Source: Dyella jiangningensis (GTDB taxonomy: Bacteria > Pseudomonadota > Gammaproteobacteria > Xanthomonadales > Rhodanobacteraceae). From it: a stretch of DNA of 64,000 nucleotides. Below are positions 1-8,646 of the stretch, one piece after another. The position numbers and the translations under genes are program-made. Positions within the stretch are counted from its first letter, which is position 1. Each line of letters begins with the position of its first letter. Under the pieces are notes generated by a model. It ran no database searches. It saw only the letters and a list, made by a program, of their open reading frames with translations, and was not told the DNA's origin. The DNA is taken from positions 2,468,772 through 2,532,771 of the forward strand of contig CP007444.1 in NCBI GenBank assembly GCA_000632805.1. The letters run 5' to 3'.

Positions 1-438
1 TGCGGGCACGCCCAGCATCAGCGCCGTGGAGGGCAACGGCGCGCTGCCGGCGGGCACGTACAGGCCCACGCGGCCGATCGGTCGCAACACGCGCTCCACC
101 CGCACGCCGCTGGCCGTGTCCAGCGCCACCGGCTGCGGGGCAGCGGCACGGTGGAACGCTTCAATGCGCGCAGCCGCCTCTTCGATGGCCGCCTTCAGCA
201 CGGGATCGAGCCTGGCTTCAGCCTCGTCCATCTCTCGCCCGGAGACTTCGATGGCATCGAGCGTACAGTGGTCGTAGCGCTCGCTCAGATCACGCAATGC
301 CTGGTCACCATCGGCGCGCACGCGCGCAACGATCTGCTCGACACCGGTGCGCAAGGTATCGGCGCGCGACTGCGGTGGACGGGCCAGCGCCGCGCGACGT
401 GCGGCGTTGTCGAGTGCATTCCAATCGAGGCGGTTCAT
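1..438 (-). CDS. hisD: Histidinol dehydrogenase, N-terminal part (cut by window edge)
   Basis: The translation from the ATG at 438 matches the N-terminus of histidinol dehydrogenase: it opens MNRLDWNALD and runs through a VERVLRPIGRVGLYVPAG segment and the ALMLGVPA stretch. HisD carries out the last two oxidations of histidine biosynthesis, histidinol to histidine with NAD, in the cytoplasm as a zinc enzyme. About 146 of the roughly 430 usual residues are present; the catalytic and zinc-binding residues lie beyond the left edge. It starts 27 bases after the hisG stop on the same strand, so it is the third gene of the his operon read from the promoter near 1724. No defect is visible in the part present. 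Confidence 0.93.
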   Translation of the reverse strand, partial: MNRLDWNALDNAARRAALARPPQSRADTLRTGVEQIVARVRADGDQALRDLSERYDHCTLDAIEVSGREMDEAEARLDPVLKAAIEEAAARIEAFHRAAAPQPVALDTASGVRVERVLRPIGRVGLYVPAGSAPLPSTALMLGVPA

Positions 439-465
439 ACCGTTCTACCTTTCATCCCGCCTGCA

Positions 466-1359
466 TCACGCAAGCATCTTCTCGACCGGAAGCACGAACA
501 TCTCGCGTGCACCGGCCTTCTTGATCTCTTCGAGCTGTCGCCAGCTCACCTCACCCGCGCACAACGCCTGCAACATCAGCTGATCGGGCTGGCCCGCCAC
601 CGGCAGCAGCGTCGGCTGCGGACCGCCGGGCAGCAAGCGAATCACCGCATCCAGCGCGCTGCGTGATGTCTGCAGCAGCAGCAGGCGCGATTCGCGCACC
701 TGGATCACACCGTCGAGGCGCTTGAGCAGCAGGTCGATCATGTCGCCGCGTTCGTCGGTGGGCAGCGCTTCGGGGCCTGTCAGCACGGCTTCGCTTTCCA
801 GCAGCACATCGGCTTCGCGCAACTGGTTGGCTACCAGCGTGCCGCCGCTCTGCACAAGGTCGCAGATGGCATCGGCCGTGCCCAGGCGGGGCGCGATTTC
901 CACCGAGCCCGCCAACGTCACGACGCCGGCATCCACACCATTCGTGCGCAGCCATTCGCCAAGCAGCCCCGGGTATGAAGTGGCGATGCGCATGCCCTGC
1001 AACTGCGCCGGCTCGCGATAGTCGAACTCCTGCGGCACCGCGATCGACAGGCGGCAGCGGCCGAAGCCCAGCGAGCGCCACTCGCTCAGCGCCGGCCCTT
1101 CGCGGCCTGCGGTGAGCTGGAACTCGCTGAGTACGTTGCGGCCCACGATACCCAGATCACATACGCCCTGCGCGATCAGCCCAGGAATGTCGTCGTCGCG
1201 CACCAGCAGCAGATCAACGGGCTCGCCTTCGCCGAACAGGAACAGCTTGTCACGGCTTTGGCGGAACGTGAGGCCGCAACGGTTGAGCAGGTCGAGCGCC
1301 GGCTCGGTGAGCCGGCCGGACTTCTGCATGGCAATACGTAGTCGATCCCGCGGTTTCAT
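466..1359 (-). CDS. hisG: ATP phosphoribosyltransferase, long form
   Basis: HisG makes the first, committed step of histidine synthesis, joining ATP and PRPP, and is normally feedback-inhibited by histidine. The 297-residue protein shows the conserved start region (LRIAMQKSGRL, about residues 7-17), the DLGIVGRNV stretch near residue 68 and the IATSYPGLL segment near residue 125. The length and the extra C-terminal domain of about 75 residues (ending EMFVLPVEKML) identify the hexameric long form that needs no HisZ partner. The start ATG at 1359 overlaps the stop of the upstream TrpR-like gene by four bases, so the two are translationally coupled. hisD follows after 27 bases. Confidence 0.96.
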   Translation of the reverse strand: MKPRDRLRIAMQKSGRLTEPALDLLNRCGLTFRQSRDKLFLFGEGEPVDLLLVRDDDIPGLIAQGVCDLGIVGRNVLSEFQLTAGREGPALSEWRSLGFGRCRLSIAVPQEFDYREPAQLQGMRIATSYPGLLGEWLRTNGVDAGVVTLAGSVEIAPRLGTADAICDLVQSGGTLVANQLREADVLLESEAVLTGPEALPTDERGDMIDLLLKRLDGVIQVRESRLLLLQTSRSALDAVIRLLPGGPQPTLLPVAGQPDQLMLQALCAGEVSWRQLEEIKKAGAREMFVLPVEKMLA

Positions 1360-1703
1360 GCCTTGGCCTTCTTGCTTGCTGCCTTGCCGGCTGCGCGACG
1401 ACGCGCAGCGCGGGCGGCGGCGGCGAGATAGCCGCCATTGCCCTGATTGAGGAAACGCGCCACGCGCCCGATGGTCGTGATGCTCACCGCCGTGCGCTCG
1501 TGGATTTCACGATACGCCACACCATCCAGCAGATACGGCACCACGCGCCAGCGATCGATCAGCACTTCCAGCTCGGCTGGCGTGCAGAGGTCGTGCAGGA
1601 ACGCCGACATCTCTTCGGCGTTCTTCAGCGAGAGCAACGCCTCGCAAAGACTGAGCTCGGCGGACTCGGCGGGGGTTTCGGGATCGAGGGATCGGCGCTT
1701 CAT
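1356..1703 (-). CDS. TrpR-family (YerC/YecD-like) repressor leading the his operon
   Basis: This 115-residue protein has the TrpR/YerC architecture: an all-helical N-terminus (LCEALLSLKNAEEMSAFLHDL), then a helix-turn-helix near residues 60-85 (YREIHERTAVSITTIGRVARFL). A basic, alanine-rich tail (RRRAAGKAASKKAKA) follows. TrpR-type proteins bind DNA as dimers with an amino-acid corepressor. From memory, members placed before hisG in Xanthomonadales have been predicted to be histidine-responsive repressors (HisR); the gene order here fits, with a four-base overlap into hisG. An operator-like palindrome lies only three bases upstream of the start ATG and no Shine-Dalgarno is visible, so the message may be leaderless and the gene autoregulated. 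The corepressor cannot be read from the sequence. Confidence 0.88.
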   Translation of the reverse strand: MKRRSLDPETPAESAELSLCEALLSLKNAEEMSAFLHDLCTPAELEVLIDRWRVVPYLLDGVAYREIHERTAVSITTIGRVARFLNQGNGGYLAAAARAARRRAAGKAASKKAKA

Positions 1704-1706
1704 AAT

Positions 1707-1724
1707 GTACTAATGCGTTAATAC
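1707..1724 (-). promoter_or_regulatory. Trp-operator-like palindrome of the his operon
   Basis: The 18 bases GTACTAATGCGTTAATAC are an imperfect inverted repeat (14 of 18 positions symmetrical) ending three bases before the start codon of the TrpR-like gene. The outer GTACT half and the 18-bp overall length resemble E. coli TrpR operators such as the one at trpR. No other regulator gene is near, so binding by the adjacent TrpR-like protein, possibly with histidine as corepressor, is the simplest inference. Confidence 0.62.
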
Positions 1725-1851
1725 AATGGAGCGAATCATACGCGACACGATGCAGCGCAGCAACCGGGCGGCGGAACACCCTGGGGCACCGTTAAGGGAG
1801 CGCCTGGCAATCCGCATCGTGGGTTCTTGCGAACTGGGGTCGCCCGTTTTT

Positions 1852-2166
1852 TGTGGGAGCGCACCTGTGCGCGACAAGCCTACGAAGCGGTAACGCCGAT
1901 GCGCCGCGGCCGCTCAGAGGGTGGGCTCCTAACAACGCGAGACCCTACGCTTTTGCCTTGCCCTGTGGGAGCGCGCCCTAAGCGCGACAACCCTATGAAG
2001 CGGCAAGACCAAAGCGCCACGGTCGTCCTCGGGGAGGGCTCCCACAACGAGACCCAACGCCTTCGCCCCGCCCCTGTAGGAGCGCACCTGTGCGCGACAA
2101 GCCTACGAAGCGGCAATGCCCACGCGCTGCGGTCGCCCACAGGGCGGGCTCCCACAACGAGGCCGA
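1852..2166. repeat. Three tandem copies of a 111-bp REP-like palindromic unit
   Basis: Units begin at 1852, 1964 and 2075. Each starts with TGTRGGAGCGC and continues with a GCGCGACAA block and then an AAGCGG block; the units end near GGGCTCC(C/T)AACAA. They make up most of the 552-base gap between the his operon promoter and the MarR gene, in which I see no other gene. The same unit recurs singly at about ten places in the window. It fits a dispersed extragenic palindrome of the REP/BIME type. Confidence 0.85.
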
Positions 2167-2241
2167 CGCATCGTCCTGCCTGCACAAGGACCCGGCCATC
2201 GCCGTGCCCTATCTACACACCCATCCGGCAGCTATATTATT

Positions 2242-2256
2242 TAGGTAGCCTACCTA
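2242..2256 (+). promoter_or_regulatory. MarR operator
   Basis: TAGGTAGCCTACCTA is an inverted repeat with two perfect 7-base arms around one central base, located 20 bases before the MarR start codon. An AT-rich TATATTAT segment just upstream (2233-2240) is the likely -10 region, so a bound dimer would block transcription. Palindromes of this size and position are typical autoregulatory sites of MarR repressors. Confidence 0.8.
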
Positions 2257-2276
2257 TCAATATCAGGAATGCCTCC

Positions 2277-2711
2277 ATGCCTTCCATCTCCCCTGAGGCC
2301 CGCCAGCTCGCCGAAGAACTGCGCACGCCCTTGCGCCGTATCTACCGCCAGTTGCGCCGTGATGCGCACGACGACGGCATTCCACCTCTTCGCAAGCAAT
2401 TGCTGATCGCCATCATCGACCAGCCAGGCATTGGCGTCGGTGATCTGGCTCGTCAGGAAAACCTGCGCAGCCCGACTATCAGCGGCCACATCAACGCCAT
2501 GGTCGCTGCGGGTCTGGTCAAACGCACGGATGGCGCTCCCGGCGATCGCCGTCGCGTGGGCCTGGTCGCTACCGCGCAAGGGAACGATGCCATCGAAGCG
2601 CACCGCCAGCGGCGGACCGACCGTCTGGCGCAGGCGTTGGCGAATCTTCCAGCCGAGTCGCGGAACGCCATCCGCGCCGCCATTCCAGCCTTGAACGAAC
2701 TGGATCTATGA
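2277..2711 (+). CDS. MarR-family transcriptional repressor of the efflux operon
   Basis: The 144-residue protein has the MarR winged helix: the recognition segment LRSPTISGHINAMVAAGLVKR lies near residues 63-84 and the wing GAPGDRRRVGLVATAQG follows at about 87-103. The ATG at 2277 is chosen because AGGA sits at 2265-2268 and the upstream in-frame sequence is repeat DNA. MarR proteins repress efflux genes and release DNA when they bind small phenolic or hydrophobic molecules. A perfect palindrome lies 20 bases upstream, and the last codons overlap the start of the transporter by four bases, so regulator and pump form one autoregulated operon. The inducer is unknown. Confidence 0.92.
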   Translation: MPSISPEARQLAEELRTPLRRIYRQLRRDAHDDGIPPLRKQLLIAIIDQPGIGVGDLARQENLRSPTISGHINAMVAAGLVKRTDGAPGDRRRVGLVATAQGNDAIEAHRQRRTDRLAQALANLPAESRNAIRAAIPALNELDL

Positions 2712-4219
2712 CGTCCCCGCACACCGACACCACGATCGTCCCCTCCGAACGCGAAATACGCCAGGTCTTCATCGGGCTGATCATCATGCTGGCGCTCGGC
2801 GCCATCGACCAGAGCATCGTGGCGACGGCGCTGCCGCGCATCGTCAGCGACCTCGGCGGCATCAATCATCTTTCATGGGTGGTGACGGCCTATGTGCTCG
2901 CCTCCACCGCCACCATGCCGCTGTACGGCAAGCTCAGCGATCAGTACGGCCGCAAGCCGATGGTCTATGTGGCGGTGATCACCTTCCTGCTCGGCTCGGT
3001 ATTGAGCGGCGCATCGCGTAACCTGTTCGAGCTGATCGTATTCCGCGCCGTCCAAGGCCTGGGCGCGGGCGGCCTGGTACCGCTGGCGCAGATCATCATC
3101 GGCGACATGCTCACGCCGACGCGTCGCGGACGGTGGCAAGGCGTGATCGCCGCGGTCTTCGCCATCTGCAGTGTGCTGGGCCCATTGCTCGGCGGCGTCA
3201 TCACCGACCTGCTGTCGTGGCATTGGATCTTCTATATCAACCTGCCCGTCGGCGCAGTGGCCATGGTGATGATCGGTCGCGCCTTGCGTCAGTACACGCC
3301 ATTGCACGCGCGGCGCATCGACTACATCGGCTCGGTGCTGATGACGGTGGCGACGGTTGCCTTTCTGCTGGTGCTGACGCTGGGCGGATCGACGTGGCCC
3401 TGGTTCTCGACGCCACTCGCCGGCATGGCGCTACTCGCACTCGTGTGCGGCGCGCTGTTCGTGCGCCACGTGCAGCATGAGCCGGAACCGGTGCTTCCGT
3501 TGGGCCTGTTCCACAATCGGCTATTCGTCATCGCCAGCTCGGTGATGGCATTGACCTTCATGGGACTGATGGGTGCCAGCCTGTTCTTTCCGCTGTTTTT
3601 CCAGCTGGTGATGGGCGCGAGTCCGGCCAGGTCGGGCTTGTTGATCGGGCCGCTGATGATCGGCATGGCGGCATCTTCGCTGTTCAACGGGCGCGTGCTG
3701 CTGCGCGCGGGACGCTACAAGCCCGCGCAGGTCTCCGGCCTCGCGGTCGCCACGCTGGCGTTTGCCGCGCTGACCTGGGGCGCGGCGACATCGCGCAGCC
3801 TGTCCGTCATCGAACCCGCGATCCTCGCGCTGGGCCTCGGGTTGGGACTGGTGATGCCGAACATGACCATTGCCGTGCAGAACGCACTGGCACCAATCCA
3901 TCGCGGCGTCGGCACTGCCACGCTGGCGTTCTTCCGGTCGCTGGGCGGACTGGTCGGCGTCGCGGGCTCCGGCGCGATCCTGGCGTGGCAGCTTCGCGCC
4001 CAGGGCGGGGCGCCTGCCGCTATGCCCTTGCCTGGCGAGGGAGCGACCGTGACCTTGTCGACGGCCGCGAATCTCGCAGTGCCGCTCTATCGGCACGCCA
4101 TCACCACGACCTTCCTCGTGGGCACCGGCGTGATCGCCTGCGCATTTCTGCTGATCCTGCTGATGCCGGAACATCCGTTGCGCGATCATCAGCACGCACC
4201 GGCCGCGGCTGCCGATTAG
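2708..4219 (+). CDS. DHA2-type (EmrB/QacA) MFS multidrug transporter
   Basis: This 503-residue inner-membrane protein is a proton-driven drug exporter of the 14-helix DHA2 family. The family's first-helix motif (GAIDQSIVATALPRIV) is at about residues 27-42, motif A of the first cytoplasmic loop (GKLSDQYGRKP) at about 77-87, and the drug-antiporter helix 5 motif (AICSVLGPLLGGVITD) at about 155-170. Length and the many hydrophobic segments fit the family. It begins inside the MarR stop codon and is followed after 20 bases by a DUF998-like membrane protein. There is no adjacent EmrA-like adaptor, so it may work alone. Substrates cannot be predicted. Confidence 0.93.
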   Translation: MTSPHTDTTIVPSEREIRQVFIGLIIMLALGAIDQSIVATALPRIVSDLGGINHLSWVVTAYVLASTATMPLYGKLSDQYGRKPMVYVAVITFLLGSVLSGASRNLFELIVFRAVQGLGAGGLVPLAQIIIGDMLTPTRRGRWQGVIAAVFAICSVLGPLLGGVITDLLSWHWIFYINLPVGAVAMVMIGRALRQYTPLHARRIDYIGSVLMTVATVAFLLVLTLGGSTWPWFSTPLAGMALLALVCGALFVRHVQHEPEPVLPLGLFHNRLFVIASSVMALTFMGLMGASLFFPLFFQLVMGASPARSGLLIGPLMIGMAASSLFNGRVLLRAGRYKPAQVSGLAVATLAFAALTWGAATSRSLSVIEPAILALGLGLGLVMPNMTIAVQNALAPIHRGVGTATLAFFRSLGGLVGVAGSGAILAWQLRAQGGAPAAMPLPGEGATVTLSTAANLAVPLYRHAITTTFLVGTGVIACAFLLILLMPEHPLRDHQHAPAAAAD

Positions 4220-4239
4220 AGACCAAGAAAAGGATCGCG

Positions 4240-4860
4240 ATGGACAGCACCCGCCCGGCACCACTGCAACGACTGTCCATCGCATTGCTCTGGGCTGCCG
4301 TGGCGGTCTTCACGCTGACCGCCGGCACGCTGCAGTTCACACGCACCGATCTCGACCCCATGGCGGTGCCGCTCAGCACGTACCTGCGCGGCCCGGGCGG
4401 AGCCTGCTTGCGTGGCGCCTACTACCTGATGGCCGCCTCCCTCGCGGTGTTCGCATTCGCCGGCTATCGCGCCACCTTGCGCGCTTCGCGCAGCGCACTG
4501 GCCAGCGCACTCTTCATGATCGCCGCGCTGGCGCTGCCGGTCGTGGCCTATACGGTGCTGTTCGAGAACACGGCGCAGGAAAACCTTGCGCGACTCGTGC
4601 ATGGCCTGGCAGCACAGGCCACGTTCCTCTGCCTGGTGATGGGCATGCTGCTTTGGTCGTCACGCTGGCAGCAACAGGAAGGCATGCACACGCGTCGAGC
4701 CGGCGTCGTGCTTGCCTGGCTCGCCTTTGTGCAGATGTGGGTGCTGGCGTTGTGGAAAGGCCTCCCGCCAGGACTCACGCAGAAGCTGCTGATCGTGTTG
4801 ATCCTGCTGTGGCTAGGATGGGCGGCGTGGCAGCTACGTGGTGAATCGAGGCGGGGTTGA
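4240..4860 (+). CDS. DUF998-like integral membrane protein
   Basis: The 206-residue protein has about six hydrophobic segments, beginning with LLWAAVAVFTLTAGTLQF at residues 17-34 and ending with LLIVLILLWLGWAAWQL near the C-terminus. Its layout resembles DUF998 proteins, which have no established function. A Shine-Dalgarno-like AAGGA precedes the ATG at 4240. It lies 20 bases after the MFS pump, so it should be co-transcribed under MarR control, perhaps as a membrane accessory of the pump; this role is inference from position only. Confidence 0.72.
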   Translation: MDSTRPAPLQRLSIALLWAAVAVFTLTAGTLQFTRTDLDPMAVPLSTYLRGPGGACLRGAYYLMAASLAVFAFAGYRATLRASRSALASALFMIAALALPVVAYTVLFENTAQENLARLVHGLAAQATFLCLVMGMLLWSSRWQQQEGMHTRRAGVVLAWLAFVQMWVLALWKGLPPGLTQKLLIVLILLWLGWAAWQLRGESRRG

Positions 4861-4863
4861 ATC

Positions 4864-4919
4864 GCGCACTGGGTGCGCTCCTACAGCGGAACGTCGGTGT
4901 AGGAACGTGCCTGTGCGAT
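4864..4919. repeat. REP-like palindromic repeat (degenerate copy)
   Basis: GCGCACTGGGTGCGCTCCTACA followed after a few bases by a degenerate GTAGGAACGTGCCTGTGCG arm. It fills the 65-base gap between the convergent DUF998-like gene and hutH and could act as a two-way transcription end. Confidence 0.7.
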
Positions 4920-4925
4920 CCGTTC

Positions 4926-6818
4926 TTACGCGGTGAACACGCGCTGGCGTACCAGTTCGCACACCGTGCGCACGTCGCCATCCATCGCACGGTCGCGCGC
5001 CATGAAGCCGATGTGCTCGCGCAGCGCATCGTGCGCCTTGCGCACCACCTCGCCGGCATGGAAATCGCCCACGCTGGCCAGTGCCCGGGTCAGCTGCTGC
5101 ACCTCGGCGACGAACTGTGCGTAATGCGGATGACCTTCGCGCGGCGCGTTGGACACCTTGCCCGCCAGCGCCTGCCAGTCGCCCCGCGCGGCCAGGCGAC
5201 ACGCTGCGTTGAGCATCGCCTGGCGGAAATCCAGCGCCTGTGCCGCGGTGTAAAGCTCCAGCGACAGCACGTGACCGAGGTCTTCCATCATCTCCAGCAC
5301 GTGACGCGCCTCGTTGGCGCCCATCGACACATGGTCTTCGGCGTTCGCGCTGGTCGGCACCGAGTACACGCTGGCAGGATGCGCGCGCGTGGCGAGGTCG
5401 TTGACCAGCGCCGCGGCGGTGTACTGCACGATCATGAAACCCGAATCGGTACCGTCCTCGTTGCCGGTGAGGAAGGCCGGCAGGCCGTCGTTGGTGGCCG
5501 GATCGACCAGCTTGTTGAGGCGACGCTCGGAGATGGAAGCCAGCACCGGAATCGCCGCCTTCACATAGCTCATCGCCAGCGCCAGCGGCATGCCATGGAA
5601 GTGACCGGCAGAGATCACCTGTTCCTCGATGAACTGTGCGTTTTCAGTGTCCGGGAAGATCAGCGGGTTGTCGGTAACCGCGTTGAGCTCGATGTCGAAC
5701 ACGCGACACGCCTGTGCCCACGCATCGCGCACCGCGCCGTGCACCTGCGGCATGCAGCGCAGGCAGTACGCGTCCTGCGGCTGGTGCTTCTTGCCGCCCT
5801 TGAACGGCAGGAAGCGCGCATAGAACGCCTCGCGACCATGGCGCTGGTTGGCCGGCACCCAGTCCCAACCGATATCGAAAGTGAGCGCCTGGTCGGCGGG
5901 ATCGGCCCAGGCTTCGGCCGTCCACTGCTTGAAGCGCGGCACCAGGTGATAGGGAATGTCGACCAGCGTGCTGCCTTCGAGCAGCCCGCGCACATGGGCG
6001 GCGGTGTCCACCTGACCCGGATGCGGACGAAGGGCATGCACCTCGGGGCGCAACGCGCCGCTGCGGCCGGCGAACGCATCGAGCGTCATCGCGGCGGCGA
6101 GATCGGCGAGGTCGAGCAGGCGCTCGAGGTCCTCAAGCGCCAGCGCACCAGTGGCCAGCATCTGCGCCGTACCATTGTTGAGCGCGAGGCCTTCCTTGAA
6201 GGACAGGCGGATCGGTGAGAGGCCCGCGCGCTTCAGCGCTTCGGCGCCCGGCAGGCGCTCGCCCTGGTAGAACGCTTCGCCGCCGCCCAGCAGCACGATG
6301 GCCAGATGCGAGAGCGGCGCGAGGTCGCCACTGGCGCCCACCGAGCCCTTCTCCGGCACCACCGGCACCACGCCCGCATTGAGCATCGCGGTGAGCGCCT
6401 TCAACGTTTCTACGCGGATGCCGGAATGACCGCGCATCAGGGTGTTGATGCGGATCACCAGCATCGCGCGCACCACGTCCGGCGCGAACGGCTTGCCCAC
6501 GCACACCGCATGCGTGGTGATGAGGTTGTGCTGCAATTCTTCCAGCAGCGTACCTTCCGGCTTGTCCGGATTGCCGCCCGGCAGTTCATCACGCAGGCGA
6601 TGCGCACCCAGCAGCTTGTCCGCGTTGCTGCCGAAACCGGTGGTGACGCCGTAGGTCGGCTCGCCGCAACTCACCTTTTCAGCGAGAAAATCCGCGGCGC
6701 GCTGCACACGCTTGAGCTGTGCTTCGTCCAGCGCCACGCGCAAACCCTGGCGCGCCACGGCGACCAGTTGTTCACGGGTAAGGCTGTTGCCGTCCAGGAG
6801 TATCGTCTTTGCAGTCAT
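4926..6818 (-). CDS. hutH: Histidine ammonia-lyase with an internal insertion
   Basis: HutH deaminates histidine to urocanate, the first step of histidine use. The Ala-Ser-Gly triad that forms the MIO cofactor is at residues 162-164 (GSVGASGDLAPLSHL), with TYGVTTGFG at 55-63. His103 in the HNLITTHAV segment corresponds to the histidine that marks HAL rather than PAL or TAL specificity. The conserved region around YCLRCMPQVHGA (351-362) and the ELNAVTDNPL motif are present. At 630 residues it is about 120 longer than the usual 510; roughly 60 extra residues lie between EGSTLVDIP and QDAYCLRCMPQ (about 288-347), and most of the rest is at the N- and C-terminal ends. No hut regulator is beside it, and hutU lies at the far right of the window. 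Confidence 0.9.
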   Translation of the reverse strand: MTAKTILLDGNSLTREQLVAVARQGLRVALDEAQLKRVQRAADFLAEKVSCGEPTYGVTTGFGSNADKLLGAHRLRDELPGGNPDKPEGTLLEELQHNLITTHAVCVGKPFAPDVVRAMLVIRINTLMRGHSGIRVETLKALTAMLNAGVVPVVPEKGSVGASGDLAPLSHLAIVLLGGGEAFYQGERLPGAEALKRAGLSPIRLSFKEGLALNNGTAQMLATGALALEDLERLLDLADLAAAMTLDAFAGRSGALRPEVHALRPHPGQVDTAAHVRGLLEGSTLVDIPYHLVPRFKQWTAEAWADPADQALTFDIGWDWVPANQRHGREAFYARFLPFKGGKKHQPQDAYCLRCMPQVHGAVRDAWAQACRVFDIELNAVTDNPLIFPDTENAQFIEEQVISAGHFHGMPLALAMSYVKAAIPVLASISERRLNKLVDPATNDGLPAFLTGNEDGTDSGFMIVQYTAAALVNDLATRAHPASVYSVPTSANAEDHVSMGANEARHVLEMMEDLGHVLSLELYTAAQALDFRQAMLNAACRLAARGDWQALAGKVSNAPREGHPHYAQFVAEVQQLTRALASVGDFHAGEVVRKAHDALREHIGFMARDRAMDGDVRTVCELVRQRVFTA

Positions 6819-6902
6819 GCCTTGCTCCAGCCCGGACGGGCCACGTATTGAGGTTGTGCGGCCGCGCCGAGCCGGCGCAGCCCTCGCTTCCGTCGCGACG
6901 GA

Positions 6903-8303
6903 TCAGCGACCGACTTCGGCCTGCGCCAGTTCCACACGCAACGCCTTGATCAGTTCCGCGCGCGACACTTCGAACTGGTCTTCGCGACGCAGGTCCTTCA
7001 CGGTCACCACGCCCTTGGCGATCTCGTCCTCGCCAAGCACGATCACGAAGCGGATGCCCGCACGATCGGCGTACTTGAACTGCTTGCCCAGCTTGCCGCC
7101 TTCCAGCACCACTTCGGTGGCGATGCCCGCCGAGCGCAGCTCGTTGGCCAGCGCGAGATACGCCGGCATCTGCGCCGCGTCCATCTGCGTCACGAGCACG
7201 TCAACCGTGCTCTGGCCGGTGGCGACCAGGCCGGCGTCGCGCAGCTGCCAGTAAAGACGCGTAAGGCCGATGGAAATGCCCACGCCCGGCAGCTTCGACT
7301 TGGTGTACTGGCTGGCCAGGTTTTCGTAGCGGCCACCCGAGCAGATCGAGCCGATCTGCGGATGGTCGTTGAGCGTGGTCTCGTAGACCGTGCCCGTGTA
7401 GTAGTCCAGGCCGCGCGCGATCGACAGGTTCAGCACATAGTGCGTTTCCGGCACGCCGAAGTCGCGGATCAGGCCCAGCACTTCCTTCAGTTCTGCACGG
7501 CCCTGCTCCATCGATTCCGGGCCGGGGCCGAGTGCGTCGAGCTTGTCGAAGGCGTCCTGCAACGAAGTAGAGCGCACCTGCACGAAGTCGAGGATCTTAC
7601 GGATAGTGTCTTCAGTGAGCTGACTGCCATGCTCGAAACGGCTATCAAGCGCCAATTGAAGGCGAAGCTTCTCGGTGACGCCATCGACGCCAATCTTGTC
7701 GATCTTATCGACCTCGCGAAGCACCAGCGTCTGCTGTTCGCCGTCCGTAATACCCAGGCTCTCGAAGAAGCCGCGCATCAGCTTGCGGTTGTTGAGCTGG
7801 ATGGTGAACGCGCCGATGTTCAGCTCGCGGAACACGCTGTAGATCACCGCCGGCAGCTCGGCGTCGTAGCGGACCGACAGGCTGTCCTTGCCGATCACGT
7901 CGATGTCGCACTGGTAGAACTCGCGGAAGCGTCCGCGCTGGGCGCGCTCGCCGCGGTACACGCGCTGCATCTGGTAGCGGCGGAAGGGGAACGACAAGTC
8001 GTGCTCGTGCTCGGCGACATAGCGGGCCAGCGGCACGGTGAGATCGAAGCGCAACGCCAGGTCCGGCTTCTCGCCCTGCTCCAGCGAACCGGTGGACTGC
8101 ACGAAGTAGACCTGCCGCTCCGTCTCGCCACCGGTCTTGGTCAGCAGCACGTCGGAGAATTCGATCACCGGCGTCTCGACCGGCACAAAACCAAAGCGCT
8201 CATAGTTGCGGCGGATCACGTCGAGCATGCGCTGGAACGCGATCTGGTCGAGCGGCAGCAGCTCGAGCACGCCGGGCATGGTGCGGGCCGGGGTAAGCGC
8301 CAT
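6903..8303 (-). CDS. hisS: Histidyl-tRNA synthetase
   Basis: HisS charges tRNA-His. The 466-residue protein shows class II motif 2 ([29 protein letters not shown], about residues 105-133), the histidine-specific [11 protein letters not shown] motif near 308-318, and motif 3 ([11 protein letters not shown]) near 344-354. The C-terminal anticodon-binding domain contains the VDVLVTQMD start. hutH lies 84 bases downstream on the same strand, so read-through could link histidine charging and breakdown genes. The tRNA-Pro gene is divergent, with about 200 bases between them holding both promoters. Confidence 0.96.
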   Translation of the reverse strand: MALTPARTMPGVLELLPLDQIAFQRMLDVIRRNYERFGFVPVETPVIEFSDVLLTKTGGETERQVYFVQSTGSLEQGEKPDLALRFDLTVPLARYVAEHEHDLSFPFRRYQMQRVYRGERAQRGRFREFYQCDIDVIGKDSLSVRYDAELPAVIYSVFRELNIGAFTIQLNNRKLMRGFFESLGITDGEQQTLVLREVDKIDKIGVDGVTEKLRLQLALDSRFEHGSQLTEDTIRKILDFVQVRSTSLQDAFDKLDALGPGPESMEQGRAELKEVLGLIRDFGVPETHYVLNLSIARGLDYYTGTVYETTLNDHPQIGSICSGGRYENLASQYTKSKLPGVGISIGLTRLYWQLRDAGLVATGQSTVDVLVTQMDAAQMPAYLALANELRSAGIATEVVLEGGKLGKQFKYADRAGIRFVIVLGEDEIAKGVVTVKDLRREDQFEVSRAELIKALRVELAQAEVGR

Positions 8304-8461
8304 GAAATCCTCTGCTAAGCGATGAGAAAGCGTCGGAAACCGCCAGCTGACGATGAGTCCGACAGAGCCGTATAGATTACCAGAAGGCCACCCCGGAGCC
8401 TCCGTCGAGCCGCTCCGGAAAGACGCCCTCCATGACCTCGTGAAAAAAATTCACAATCCTG

Positions 8462-8490
8462 TTGCCAAGGTCCGGGAAGGTCATTAAGAT
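8462..8490 (+). promoter_or_regulatory. Sigma-70 promoter of tRNA-Pro
   Basis: TTGCCA at 8462-8467 and TAAGAT at 8485-8490 are separated by 17 bases, the ideal spacing for a housekeeping promoter. The tRNA begins 12 bases after the -10 element and the intervening bases are GC-rich, as in stringently controlled stable-RNA promoters. Confidence 0.8.
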
Positions 8491-8502
8491 ACGCGGCTCC
8501 CA

Positions 8503-8579
8503 CGGGGTGTAGCTCAGCCTGGTAGAGCGCTACGTTCGGGACGTAGAAGTCGCATGTTCGAATCATGTCACCCCGACCA
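8503..8579 (+). tRNA. tRNA-Pro (anticodon CGG)
   Basis: The 77-base segment folds as a cloverleaf. The acceptor stem CGGGGTG pairs with CACCCCG, and the D-arm is GTAGCTCAGCCTGGTAGAGC. The anticodon stem CTACG/CGTAG frames the loop TTCGGGA, giving anticodon CGG at 8537-8539. The T-arm carries TTCGAAT, and CCA is encoded at 8577-8579. It is a single gene with its own promoter and terminator, reading CCG proline codons. Confidence 0.97.
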
Positions 8580-8590
8580 AAGATTCGATG

Positions 8591-8618
8591 AAAAAGCCGG
8601 CCTTGCGCCGGCTTTTTT
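8591..8618 (+). terminator. Intrinsic terminator after tRNA-Pro
   Basis: An AAAAAGCCGGC arm and a GCCGGCTTTTTT arm pair around a short CTTGC loop, ending in a run of six T. It lies 11 bases after the tRNA 3' end. Confidence 0.93.
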
Positions 8619-8646
8619 GTTGCCTGTTTTTTTTGCGAGGCGTCAC

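Noticed and set aside
1852..2166. Possible CRISPR array from the regularly spaced repeats
   Set aside because: The units are about 111 bp, internally palindromic and conserved across most of their length, without unique spacers or cas genes.
1827..2276. N-terminal extension of the MarR frame upstream of 2277
   Set aside because: It translates the REP-like repeats and has no ribosome site; the promoter and operator lie within it.
8304..8502. T-box or attenuator in the hisS leader
   Set aside because: No T-box core sequence or terminator/antiterminator pair is visible; T-boxes are also not expected in this group.
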